Assembly: GCA_044221805.1 (NCBI GenBank)
Contig: JBGAOK010000003.1
Location: forward strand, 1-64,000
Length of the DNA stretch: 64,000 bases
Direction: 5' to 3'
DNA from: Meridianimarinicoccus sp044221805
GTDB taxonomy: Bacteria > Pseudomonadota > Alphaproteobacteria > Rhodobacterales > Rhodobacteraceae
Below are positions 26,668 through 34,168 of this stretch, in pieces (position 1 is the stretch's first letter; the number at the start of each line of letters is the position of its first letter). Under the pieces are notes generated by a model. That model was given only the letters and a program-made list of their open reading frames with translations. It was not told the origin of the DNA and ran no database searches. A program made the position numbers and the translations under genes.

Positions 26668-27656
26668 CCGGCCTCGTCATCGCGCTGCTGAAATGGCTGG
26701 TGGGGATCGCCATCGCGCTCTGGGCCGGGATGCTGGTGCTGGACTGGATCGGCCCGACCGAGCCGGTGTCGCTGGTGCCGCGCTTCGACCCGGCGAACCT
26801 GGGCGAGGGTCTCGACGCCTGGCTGGCCGCGCGCGAGGCGGCGGTTCCCGGCCTGCGCGCCAATGCCGCGAAGGAGATCGTCTGGGCCGGTGCCCCGGGG
26901 CAGCGGACCGATTGGGCCATCGTCTATCTGCACGGCTTCTCCGCGTCCAAGGGCGAGTTGCGCCCGGTGCCCGACCGGGTGGCGGCGGCGCTGGGGGCGA
27001 ACCTCTACTTCACCCGGCTGACCGGCCATGGCCGGGACGGCCCGGCGATGGCCGAGGCCACGGTCGCCGATTGGGTGGACGACCTGGCCGAGGCGGTGGC
27101 GATCGGCCAGCGTCTGGGCGACCGGGTGGTGCTGATCGGCACCTCCACCGGCGGGTCGCTGGCCACCATCGCGGCCGCCCGGCCCGAGCTGAACGGGGCG
27201 CTGGCTGGCGTGGTGCTGCTGTCGCCGAACTTCCGCGCCGCCGGCTGGGGCGGGCGGCTGATCGAATGGCCGATGTTCCGCCACTGGGCCCCGGTCCTGT
27301 TCGGTGCCGAACGCGGCTGGGAACCGCTGAACCCGGCGCAGGCCGAGACCTGGACCCAGTCCTATCCGCTGGTCGCAACGGCGCCGCTGGGGGCGCTGAC
27401 CCGGGCGGTGCGGGGGCTGGACCTGTCGCGGATGACGGTGCCGGCGCTGTTCCTGGTCTCGACCAGCGACAAGACCATCGACGCCCGTCTGGCCCGGGTC
27501 GCCGCCGCCGACTGGGCCGGGCCGAGCGAACTGGTGCCGGTGGTGCTCGGCCCCGGCGACGACCCGAACGGGCATATCCTTGCCGGCGACATCATGAGCC
27601 CCAGCCGCACCGACCCGGTGGTCGAGCGGATCGTGGCCTGGATCCGGGGGCTGTGA
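26664..27656 (+). CDS. Membrane-anchored alpha/beta hydrolase
   Basis: 330-residue alpha/beta hydrolase with an N-terminal transmembrane helix (about 3-27). Family features are YLHGFSASKGEL (oxyanion region), FTRLTGHGRDG, the nucleophile elbow GTSTGGS at about 159-165, VPALFLVSTSDKTID (Asp region) and NGHIL with a possible catalytic His. It resembles lysophospholipase/carboxylesterase-like proteins. It is translationally coupled to the preceding hydrolase through an ATGA overlap, so the two probably act on related substrates. Confidence 0.82.
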   Translation: MTGLVIALLKWLVGIAIALWAGMLVLDWIGPTEPVSLVPRFDPANLGEGLDAWLAAREAAVPGLRANAAKEIVWAGAPGQRTDWAIVYLHGFSASKGELRPVPDRVAAALGANLYFTRLTGHGRDGPAMAEATVADWVDDLAEAVAIGQRLGDRVVLIGTSTGGSLATIAAARPELNGALAGVVLLSPNFRAAGWGGRLIEWPMFRHWAPVLFGAERGWEPLNPAQAETWTQSYPLVATAPLGALTRAVRGLDLSRMTVPALFLVSTSDKTIDARLARVAAADWAGPSELVPVVLGPGDDPNGHILAGDIMSPSRTDPVVERIVAWIRGL

Positions 27657-27660
27657 CTCC

Positions 27661-28281
27661 ATGTGGTCGCCTGCGGACCTGATCCGGCTGCACGGCGCGG
27701 TGCCCGCCACTTACGAGGCCAAGGCCGCAGCCTGGGACCTGACGCGGTCGCGGTCGCTGATTGAACGGGACTGGATCGCCCGCGCCCTGGCGGGGCTGGC
27801 GCCGGGGGCGCCGGTCCTCGATCTGGGGTGCGGCAGCGGCGCGCCGATCTCGGACCACCTGATCGACCGCGGCTACCGGGTCACCGGCATCGATGTGGCG
27901 CCAGCGATGCTGGCCATGGCCCGGACGCGGCATCCGGGGGCCGACTGGGTGCTGGCGGACATGCGCCACGCGCCCCTTCCCGGGGGGCAGGGCGCGATCA
28001 TCGGCTGGGATTCGGTCTTCCATCTGACGGTCGCGGAACAGCGCGCGCTGCTCCCGCGTCTTGTCGCCGCGCTGGCGCCCGGCGGGCACCTGCTGGTGAC
28101 CGTGGGCGCGACCGAGTCCGAGGCGGTGGGGCAGGTGGACGGAGCGCCGGTCTATCACGCCAGCCTGTCGCCCGAAGCCTATGAACGCCTGTGCCGCGAC
28201 TCCGGATGCGAAAAGGCTTCGGTCACGGTCCGCGACGTGCAGGTCGGCCGGTCCGTCCTGCTGGCGCGCCGGCCCGGCTGA
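27661..28281 (+). CDS. Class I SAM-dependent methyltransferase
   Basis: 206-residue Rossmann-fold methyltransferase. Motif I is VLDLGCGSGAP (about 57-67), followed by the acidic motif II in RVTGIDVAPAML and motif III DMRHAPLP. The opening YEAKAAAWDLTRSRSLIERDW is typical of its group. It begins 4 bp after the second hydrolase gene on the same strand, so it is probably part of that operon. The substrate is unknown. Bases 27738-27797 of this gene are duplicated exactly at 28305-28364, just past its own stop. Confidence 0.88.
   Translation: MWSPADLIRLHGAVPATYEAKAAAWDLTRSRSLIERDWIARALAGLAPGAPVLDLGCGSGAPISDHLIDRGYRVTGIDVAPAMLAMARTRHPGADWVLADMRHAPLPGGQGAIIGWDSVFHLTVAEQRALLPRLVAALAPGGHLLVTVGATESEAVGQVDGAPVYHASLSPEAYERLCRDSGCEKASVTVRDVQVGRSVLLARRPG
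27738..27797 (+). repeat. 60-bp exact direct repeat, copy 1 (inside methyltransferase gene)
   Basis: This segment, starting CCTGACGCGGTCG and ending CTGGCGGGGCT, recurs without mismatch at 28305-28364. Here it encodes normal methyltransferase sequence (LTRSRSLIERDWIARALAGL), so this copy is the probable source. Confidence 0.95.
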
Positions 28282-29500
28282 GGCCGTGGCGCGCCGTTCG
28301 AGGCCCTGACGCGGTCGCGGTCGCTGATTGAACGGGACTGGATCGCCCGCGCCCTGGCGGGGCTTCCAGATGCGCGGCCTTCTTCGAAGCAGGCAGTCCG
28401 GTGAGCAGATCCAGCGCGGCCAGACACTGGCCCGGGCCGCTGATGTCGTCCTTCTCTCCCTCGACCACCTTGACCGCAACGTCGGTGATCTTGCCGATGT
28501 CGATCTGGTGGCCGGCCACCACGAAGCGGTTGTCGGCGATCTCGCGGCCCTTGAACACCCGCTCCACCGTCGAGAGGTAGAATTCGGCGGTCATGTCCAT
28601 CACCGCCAGATATTCGTCGTAGAAGCGGTTGTGGTGGTCGTGTTCCGACGCCTCACCCTTTGCGACGCGGATGATCTGGTTGAAGAAGGCCTCGCCGTGC
28701 CGGTCGGCGTTCATCGTGATGAACGAGGCGAGCTGCAGCAGGCCGGGATAGACCAGCCGGCCGGCGCCGACATGGTTGAACCCGACCCGTTGGGTTGCAA
28801 TCTCCTCGAGCTGGCCCATGGTGATGCGCCGTCCGAAATCGGTCACATCGGTAGCAGCGGCATCGGGATCGATCGGCCCGCCGATCAGGATCAGCGTGCG
28901 CGGCTGGGCGGCAGGGTTCTTCTCGGCCAGATAGGCGGTAGCGGCCAATGTCAGCGGCGCCGGCTGGCAGACCGCGATCACGTTCAGGTCGCTGCCCAGA
29001 TACTCCATGAAGTCGACGAGGTAGAGGGTATAGTCCTCGACGTCGAACTTTCCCTTCGACACCGGAATGTCCCGGGCGTTGTGCCAGTCGGTCACGAAGA
29101 CATCGCAGTCCGGCAGCAGGCTGAGCACGGTCGAGCGGACCAGCGTGGCATAATGCCCCGACATCGGCGCGACCAGCAGCACCTTGCGGCGCATCGGCGC
29201 ACGTCCCTGAACATCGAACTTGATCAGGTTGCCGAAGGGTCTTTCGACCACGCTGCGCACTACGACCACGTGATCGCGGCCGTCGGCACCCACCACCGTG
29301 TTGATGTTCCAGTCCGGCTTGGTGATCATCCGCGCGAAGCTGCGCTCCATCACCACGCCCCAGGCATACATCAGGCGGAACACCGGGCTTGGGACCAGGC
29401 CGGTCGCGGGGTACGATCCGAAGGCTCGGGCGGTCGCCCCAAGCCATTGATTCGTATTGCGAACCGTCTCCATCAAGTCGTAGGTGGCCATATAGCGCAT
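28223..29500 (-). CDS. phaZ: Intracellular poly(3-hydroxybutyrate) depolymerase, 3' end replaced
   Basis: PhaZ-type depolymerase, which hydrolyses stored PHB granules. The frame encodes 425 residues but only about 1-380 match the family. The catalytic Cys is Cys178 in IAVCQPAPL, and the Asp region is EGEKDDISG near residue 351. Family members then continue from HLEAG into GHYG with the catalytic His. Here the sequence after HLEA turns into an antisense copy of the neighbouring methyltransferase gene and an Arg/Pro/Ala-rich tail with no such His. The start at 29500 follows a GGAG site. It is divergent from phaC. The encoded enzyme is probably inactive. Confidence 0.85.
   Translation of the reverse strand: MRYMATYDLMETVRNTNQWLGATARAFGSYPATGLVPSPVFRLMYAWGVVMERSFARMITKPDWNINTVVGADGRDHVVVVRSVVERPFGNLIKFDVQGRAPMRRKVLLVAPMSGHYATLVRSTVLSLLPDCDVFVTDWHNARDIPVSKGKFDVEDYTLYLVDFMEYLGSDLNVIAVCQPAPLTLAATAYLAEKNPAAQPRTLILIGGPIDPDAAATDVTDFGRRITMGQLEEIATQRVGFNHVGAGRLVYPGLLQLASFITMNADRHGEAFFNQIIRVAKGEASEHDHHNRFYDEYLAVMDMTAEFYLSTVERVFKGREIADNRFVVAGHQIDIGKITDVAVKVVEGEKDDISGPGQCLAALDLLTGLPASKKAAHLEAPPGRGRSSPVQSATATASGPRTARHGLSRAGAPAGRTGRPARRGP
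28305..28364 (+). repeat. 60-bp exact direct repeat, copy 2 (at broken phaZ 3' end)
   Basis: Exact copy of 27738-27797. Its right edge, at 28364, coincides with the point where the antisense phaZ reading stops resembling PhaZ proteins. Flanking bases on both sides differ from copy 1, so the match ends sharply. The copy is absent from intact PhaZ genes and marks a rearrangement (or, less likely, an assembly error). Confidence 0.95.
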
Positions 29501-29611
29501 CTTGATCTCCAGCATCATCCGAGCAAAGATGCCCGTAACACTTCGTCGCTTAGGCCCCCCACTGGGCGACGGTAGTACCTTCCGCGACGAAACTAAGGGG
29601 GAAAACGGGAC

Positions 29612-31405
29612 ATGACAACTGACGAAAAGCCCGCAGGCGCCGAACTCGAGCGTCTGAACGAGAACATTGCGCGGATCGAGGAGTTGTCGCAGCGACTAGT
29701 CGCGTCCATGGCGGCCAAACGCCCAGTGGATCCCGGTCTCCAGGGACCCAGCAACGATGTCTTCATGAAGGCAGCGACCGCCTACATGAACGACATGATG
29801 CAGAATCCGGTGAAGGTGATCGAGCATCAGGTGGCCTACTGGGGCAAGATGCTGGCCCACTACATGGACGTGCAGAAGGCCCTGACCACCGGTCGGCTTG
29901 TTGCGCCGCCGGACGAGACCCCCAAGGACCGCCGGTTCTCGAACCCGCTGTGGGAAAGCCACCCCTACTTCAACTTCATCAAGCAGAACTACCTGATGAC
30001 CAGCCAGGCGATCGAGCAGGCGGTCAACGGTCTTGACGGTCTGGACGAACGCGACAAGCGCAAGGTCCAGTACTTCACCCAGCAGATCGTGGACATGTTC
30101 GCGCCGACGAACTTCCTGGCGACGAACCCCGAGGCACTGGAACGGGCGGTCGAGACCCAGGGCCAGTCGCTGGTGAACGGGCTCGAGAATCTGGTGCGCG
30201 ACATCGAGAACAACAAGGGCCAGCTTCTGGTGACGCTGTCGGATCCGAAGGCGTTCCAGATCGGCAAGAACCTTGCGACCACCCCGGGCAAGGTGGTCTT
30301 CCGCAACCGGATGCTGGAACTGATCCAGTATTCGCCCACGACCGAAACGGTCTATGCCACGCCGCTGCTGATCTTCCCGCCGTGGATCAACAAGTTCTAC
30401 ATCCTCGACCTGAAGGACAAGAACAGCCTGATCAAGTGGATCGTCGACCAGGGCTTCACCCTGTTCGTGGTCAGCTGGGTCAATCCGGACGCCAGCTATG
30501 CCGATGTCGGCATGGATGACTACGTGACCGAGGGCTATCTGGCCGCGATCGAGCAGGTCAAGGCGATCACCGGCGAAAGCCAGATCAACGCGGTCGGCTA
30601 CTGCATCGCCGGCACCACGCTCAGCTTGACCCTGTCGCTGATGGGGCGCCGCGGCGACAAGTCGGTGAAGTCGGCGACCTTCTTCACCACCCTGACCGAT
30701 TTCTCGGACCCGGGCGAGATCGGCGTCTTCCTGGACGACAGCTTCGTCGATGCCATCGGCCGCGAGACCGCCGAGAGCGGCATCCTCGGGCGCTTCTTCA
30801 TGGCGCGGACCTTCTCGTTCCTGCGCGCGAACGATCTCGTCTATGCCCCCGCGGTGAAAAGCTACATGCTGGGCGAGGCGCCGCCGGCCTTCGACCTGCT
30901 GCATTGGAACGGCGACGGCACCAACCTGCCGGCGAAGATGGCGATGGAATACCTGCGCGGCCTGTGCCAGCAGGACAAGTTCGCCACGACCGGCTTCACC
31001 ATCTGCGGCGAGACGGTGACCCTGGCCGACCAGAAGACCACGCTGTGCGCCATCGCATGCGAGACCGACCACATTGCGCCCTGGAAGGCTTCCTATGCCG
31101 GGGTGCAGAAGATGGGCGCGCGGTCGAAGACCTTCATCCTGTCCCAGTCGGGCCATATCGCCGGGATCGTGAACCCGCCGGGCAAGGTTAAGTACGGCCA
31201 TTACCTGAACGATGACCTCTCGCTCGAGCCGGACACCTGGCGCCAGACCGCCGAGTTCCACGAAGGAACCTGGTGGCCCAGGTGGGGCGAATGGCTGTCG
31301 AAGCGGTCGGGCCGCCAGGTCCCGGCACGGCAACCCGGCGATTCCACCCATCCCGCCCTTTGCGAGGCGCCGGGAACCTATGTGGTGGCGACCCCAAGCG
31401 CGTAA
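29612..31405 (+). CDS. phaC: Class I poly(R)-hydroxyalkanoic acid synthase
   Basis: 597-residue PHA synthase that polymerises (R)-3-hydroxyacyl-CoA on granule surfaces. The lipase-box-like motif is GYCIAGT with the catalytic Cys331. The other triad members are Asp486 (CETDHIAPW) and His515 (SQSGHIAG). The N-terminal domain (about 1-230) carries the conserved NPLWESHPYF segment. The length is normal for class I enzymes. The start at 29612 follows a GGGGGAAAACGGG ribosome-binding region. It is divergent from phaZ and followed by phaP and phaR in the layout common in Rhodobacterales. Confidence 0.97.
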   Translation: MTTDEKPAGAELERLNENIARIEELSQRLVASMAAKRPVDPGLQGPSNDVFMKAATAYMNDMMQNPVKVIEHQVAYWGKMLAHYMDVQKALTTGRLVAPPDETPKDRRFSNPLWESHPYFNFIKQNYLMTSQAIEQAVNGLDGLDERDKRKVQYFTQQIVDMFAPTNFLATNPEALERAVETQGQSLVNGLENLVRDIENNKGQLLVTLSDPKAFQIGKNLATTPGKVVFRNRMLELIQYSPTTETVYATPLLIFPPWINKFYILDLKDKNSLIKWIVDQGFTLFVVSWVNPDASYADVGMDDYVTEGYLAAIEQVKAITGESQINAVGYCIAGTTLSLTLSLMGRRGDKSVKSATFFTTLTDFSDPGEIGVFLDDSFVDAIGRETAESGILGRFFMARTFSFLRANDLVYAPAVKSYMLGEAPPAFDLLHWNGDGTNLPAKMAMEYLRGLCQQDKFATTGFTICGETVTLADQKTTLCAIACETDHIAPWKASYAGVQKMGARSKTFILSQSGHIAGIVNPPGKVKYGHYLNDDLSLEPDTWRQTAEFHEGTWWPRWGEWLSKRSGRQVPARQPGDSTHPALCEAPGTYVVATPSA

Positions 31406-31439
31406 TTTCGTTGTCGGACGCGGGGATGCAGGGATTTTG

Positions 31440-31450
31440 CTGCGGTGCAG
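31440..31450. promoter_or_regulatory. PhaR-type operator CTGC-N3-GCAG before phaP
   Basis: The sequence CTGCGGTGCAG matches the CTGC-N3-GCAG site reported for PhaR upstream of phaP in Paracoccus and Rhodobacter. It lies about 100 bp before the phaP start. PhaR is expected to repress phaP here until PHB granules titrate it away. Binding is inferred from sequence and context. Confidence 0.7.
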
Positions 31451-31551
31451 AAAAATCCTTGCTTCGCCGCGTCGCGGAGAGCATACTGCGCTCAGATCAG
31501 AAGGGCGCAGAGAACACGGTTCGCCCGCGCCACCGAAACCAGGAGAAGACG

Positions 31552-32007
31552 ATGGCCGCCACCAAGCCGAGCGACATGACCAAGATGCTCCAGGAGATGA
31601 TGGGTGCGTTTCCGGTCGACACCAAAGCCATGCAGGACGCCTTCAAGACCTCGGCGACGCTGAGCGAGAAGATGTCGAAGGTGGTGCTCGAAGCCGCCGA
31701 CAAATCGACCGAGATCTCGTCGAAGTGGACCAAGGAAGTCCTGGCCAAGCTGTCGGACGTGACCACCGTGAAGGAAGAGCCCGCCGACTACGGCAAGGCT
31801 GTGACCGAATTCGCCTCGGTTCAGGCCGAACTGACCTCGGAAGCCCTGGCCGCCTTCGCCGAAGTGGCCAAGAAGGTTCAGATGGAGACCGTCGAACTGA
31901 TGCTGGCCGCCGGCAAGGACATCAGCGAGGACGCGACCGCCGCCGTGAAGAAGGCGACCGCCGACCTGACCACCGCTGCCAAGAAAGCGACCACCGTCGT
32001 CAAGTGA
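31552..32007 (+). CDS. phaP: Phasin (PHA granule-associated protein)
   Basis: 151-residue amphipathic helical protein that coats PHB granules and limits their size. It is rich in Ala, Lys, Glu and Thr with no Cys. Long helices are evident (AFKTSATLSEKMSKVVLEAAD, then SEALAAFAEVAKKVQMETVELM), and the C-terminus is Lys/Ala/Thr-rich. The start at 31552 follows AGGAGAAG. It lies between phaC and phaR, has a PhaR-type operator upstream and a strong intrinsic terminator downstream, so it is probably transcribed as an abundant single-gene message. Confidence 0.93.
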   Translation: MAATKPSDMTKMLQEMMGAFPVDTKAMQDAFKTSATLSEKMSKVVLEAADKSTEISSKWTKEVLAKLSDVTTVKEEPADYGKAVTEFASVQAELTSEALAAFAEVAKKVQMETVELMLAAGKDISEDATAAVKKATADLTTAAKKATTVVK

Positions 32008-32033
32008 TCCCCTCTCGCGAGGGTCAGAACTAC

Positions 32034-32070
32034 GGTCGGTGATCGCCTCCTCCCCCCATTGACACCGACC
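32034..32070. other. Inverted repeat preceding the phaP terminator
   Basis: GGTCGGTG at 32034-32041 and its exact reverse complement CACCGACC at 32063-32070 enclose a 21-nt pyrimidine-rich loop. It lies between the phaP stop and the intrinsic terminator and may stabilise the phaP message. Confidence 0.35.
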
Positions 32071-32074
32071 ATAG

Positions 32075-32104
32075 GAGCGGGCGCGAGCCCGCTCTTTTCT
32101 TTTG
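32075..32104 (+). terminator. Intrinsic terminator of phaP
   Basis: An 8-bp perfect stem, GAGCGGGC at 32075-32082 and GCCCGCTC at 32087-32094, has a GCGA tetraloop and is followed directly by TTTTCTTTTG. This is a textbook Rho-independent terminator on the plus strand. It separates phaP transcription from phaR, implying phaR has its own promoter. Confidence 0.9.
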
Positions 32105-32121
32105 TTCCGCGGTCGCTTACT

Positions 32122-32132
32122 CTGCGTCGCAG
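32122..32132. promoter_or_regulatory. PhaR-type operator CTGC-N3-GCAG before phaR
   Basis: CTGCGTCGCAG is a second exact CTGC-N3-GCAG palindrome, 22 bp before the phaR start codon and just after the phaP terminator. This placement fits negative autoregulation of phaR, as described for PhaR in Paracoccus denitrificans. Confidence 0.7.
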
Positions 32133-32154
32133 CGGGCCTGTCGGAGGATATGCG

Positions 32155-32745
32155 GTGGCGGACAACGAGAAACCCCTGTTGATCAAGAGGTATGCCAGCC
32201 GCCGGCTGTACAACACCGAGACCAGCGACTACGTGACGCTCGAGGACATCGCGGGGTTCATTCGCAAGGGCCGCGAGGTGAAGATCGTCGACCTGAAAAG
32301 CGGCGACGACCTGACCCGCCAGTATCTGCTGCAGATCGTGGCGGAACACGAAAGCCGGGGTGAAAGCGTCCTGCCGATCGCGGTCCTGACCGATCTGGTG
32401 CGCAGCTACACCAGCCATGCCCAGTCGGTGGTGCCCCAGTTCCTGGCCATGTCGTTCGAGATGCTGCGCGACAGCCAGTCGAAGCTGATGGAGAACTTCG
32501 CCTCGATGTCCAACATGCCGGGCTTCGACGCGATGACCCGGCAGCAGAAGAATTTCCTCGCCACGCTGGTGCCGGGCTGGCGCCAGATCACCGGCGAAGA
32601 CCGCCGCGAGGAGGAGGAGAAGGTGGTGGCAGTCGAGCCCGTCGCCCCGGCCAAGGACCTCAGCGCGGACGAGAAGCAGGAACTGGACGAGATCCGCCAG
32701 CAGCTTTCCGAGCTGAAGGAGAAGATGGCCCGCCTCGGTCAGTGA
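32155..32745 (+). CDS. phaR: PHB synthesis repressor PhaR
   Basis: 196-residue transcriptional repressor that binds DNA and PHB and couples phasin synthesis to granule formation. The N-terminal PHB/PHA accumulation regulator domain is clear (LIKRYASRRLYNTETSDYVTL, then FIRKGREVKIVDLKSGDDLTR). It is followed by the conserved QYLLQIVAEHESRG and PQFLAMSFEMLRDSQ helices. The C-terminus (about 155-196) is charged and probably coiled coil. The start is a GTG at 32155, set by GGAGG at 32143-32147, 7 nt upstream. PhaR-type operators precede phaP and phaR itself. Confidence 0.94.
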   Translation: MADNEKPLLIKRYASRRLYNTETSDYVTLEDIAGFIRKGREVKIVDLKSGDDLTRQYLLQIVAEHESRGESVLPIAVLTDLVRSYTSHAQSVVPQFLAMSFEMLRDSQSKLMENFASMSNMPGFDAMTRQQKNFLATLVPGWRQITGEDRREEEEKVVAVEPVAPAKDLSADEKQELDEIRQQLSELKEKMARLGQ

Positions 32746-32866
32746 GCGCCGGCCGACCCGGAGTGGGGTTGCGGCCGCTAGGTTCCCGGCCGGCGAGCGG
32801 CTGGCAACCGTCCCGCACGATGCCGAGCCGCGTCAACGCCACCGGCTCGGCGAGGGCGCGCGGCGC

Positions 32867-34066
32867 TCAGGTGCCGTAGGCGCGCGGGCGCTTGACACCT
32901 TCGGCCGCAAGGATGAGCGCGCCGGCGATGCTGTCGGTTTCGGCAGGCGTCAGCCGCGCCGGCAGCCGCAGGTCGCAGGTGCGCATCAGCATGGCGCGGG
33001 TGCGCGGCAGGTCGGGGACCTCGCCCAGGAAGCGCCAATTCCAGAACGCGCGGGCGTTGTCCGGGCTCATCCCGAAGATCTGCACGGTCACACCGCGGGC
33101 CGTGGCCGCGGCAAGGAAATCCGCCGCTTCGGCATCGGTGAATCCGCGCAGCGAGAACTGCAGCGAATCCGGCGCGCGCACTTCCTTCGGCAGCGCCGCG
33201 GGAAGATGGAACCAGGGTGTCGCGGCCAGGTCCGCCGCCACCCGGTCGTGGTTCGCCCGCCCCTGTGCCACCCGGTGATCCAGATCGTCCAGTTGCGCCC
33301 GCAGCACCGCGGCAGCCAGATTGGCCATCCGCATGTTGTAGAGCGGCAGCCGGTTCTGCCAGCGCGCCATCACTGCCGGGTCGAGCCCGTGCTTCTTCCA
33401 GTTGTGTTCATAGGCACCCGACATGATCACCGCGCGGGCGATCAGATCGGGTTCGTCGCTGACCAGCATCCCGCCTTCGCCGGCATTCAGCATCTTGTAG
33501 GACTGGAACGAGAAGCAGCCGATCCGCCCCAGCGTGCCGATCGGTCGTTCGGCCCAGGTGGTGCCCAGGGAATGGGCGGCGTCCTCGATCACCGGCAGGC
33601 CACGTGCCCCGGCAAGGGCAAGGATCGCATCCATGTCCGAGGTGTGGCCGCGCATGTGGCTGATCATCACCGCCCCGGCGCCATCCAGCTTGACAGCGAA
33701 ATCGTCCAGATCGATCCGCAGGTCCGCGCCCACCTCGACCAGCACCGGCACGCAGTCGGCGTGGATCACCGCCGATGGCACTGCGGCGAAGGTGAAGGCC
33801 GGGACCAGCACCCGGGTGCCCCGCGGCAGGTCCAGCGCCTTCAGCGCCAGAAACAGCGCGGCCGAGCAGGACGACACCGCCAGCGCATGGCGGCTGCCGA
33901 TCTTAGCAGCGAATTCGCGCTCCAGCGCGGCAACGGGCGCGTCCTCGCTGGTATAGCGAAACAGGTCGCCGGTTTCGAACAGAGCGGCCAGAGCCGCGCG
34001 CGCGACCTCGGGGATCGGCTCGGCGGCATGGACGTCGGGCATCCCGGGCACGGCTGGCACAGTCAT
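32867..34066 (-). CDS. DegT/DnrJ/EryC1/StrS-family PLP aminotransferase
   Basis: 399-residue PLP enzyme of the sugar-aminotransferase family. The PLP lysine is in FSFQSYKMLNAGEGG. Other family features are SSCSAALFLALKAL, VPAFTFAAVPSAVIHADCVPV, HMRGHTSDMDAI and VIEDAAHSLGT. Members usually aminate keto-sugars for surface glycans or antibiotics, but no nucleotide-sugar genes lie nearby, so the substrate is open. The start at 34066 (MTVPAVPG) follows GCGGAAAGA. It lies downstream of the polyamine-type operon on the same strand but has its own promoter-like sequence, so it may be separate. Confidence 0.85.
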   Translation of the reverse strand: MTVPAVPGMPDVHAAEPIPEVARAALAALFETGDLFRYTSEDAPVAALEREFAAKIGSRHALAVSSCSAALFLALKALDLPRGTRVLVPAFTFAAVPSAVIHADCVPVLVEVGADLRIDLDDFAVKLDGAGAVMISHMRGHTSDMDAILALAGARGLPVIEDAAHSLGTTWAERPIGTLGRIGCFSFQSYKMLNAGEGGMLVSDEPDLIARAVIMSGAYEHNWKKHGLDPAVMARWQNRLPLYNMRMANLAAAVLRAQLDDLDHRVAQGRANHDRVAADLAATPWFHLPAALPKEVRAPDSLQFSLRGFTDAEAADFLAAATARGVTVQIFGMSPDNARAFWNWRFLGEVPDLPRTRAMLMRTCDLRLPARLTPAETDSIAGALILAAEGVKRPRAYGT

Positions 34067-34106
34067 TCTTTCCGCTCTCGTAAACATGCATCTACAGCAG
34101 ACCCGT

Positions 34107-34136
34107 ATAGCAAGCATCATGACAGACGTGTGTCAA
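34107..34136 (-). promoter_or_regulatory. Candidate promoter and operator of the DegT-family gene
   Basis: On the minus strand TTGACA (34136-34131) and TGCTAT (34112-34107) are spaced by 18 bp, a sigma-70-like arrangement about 40 bp before the start at 34066. The -35 box overlaps an inverted repeat, TGACA-N6-TGTCA at 34120-34135, that could be a regulator site. Confidence 0.4.
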
Positions 34137-34168
34137 ACCCGTGCCCGGCCCCCGTCCGTGGCCTGCGC

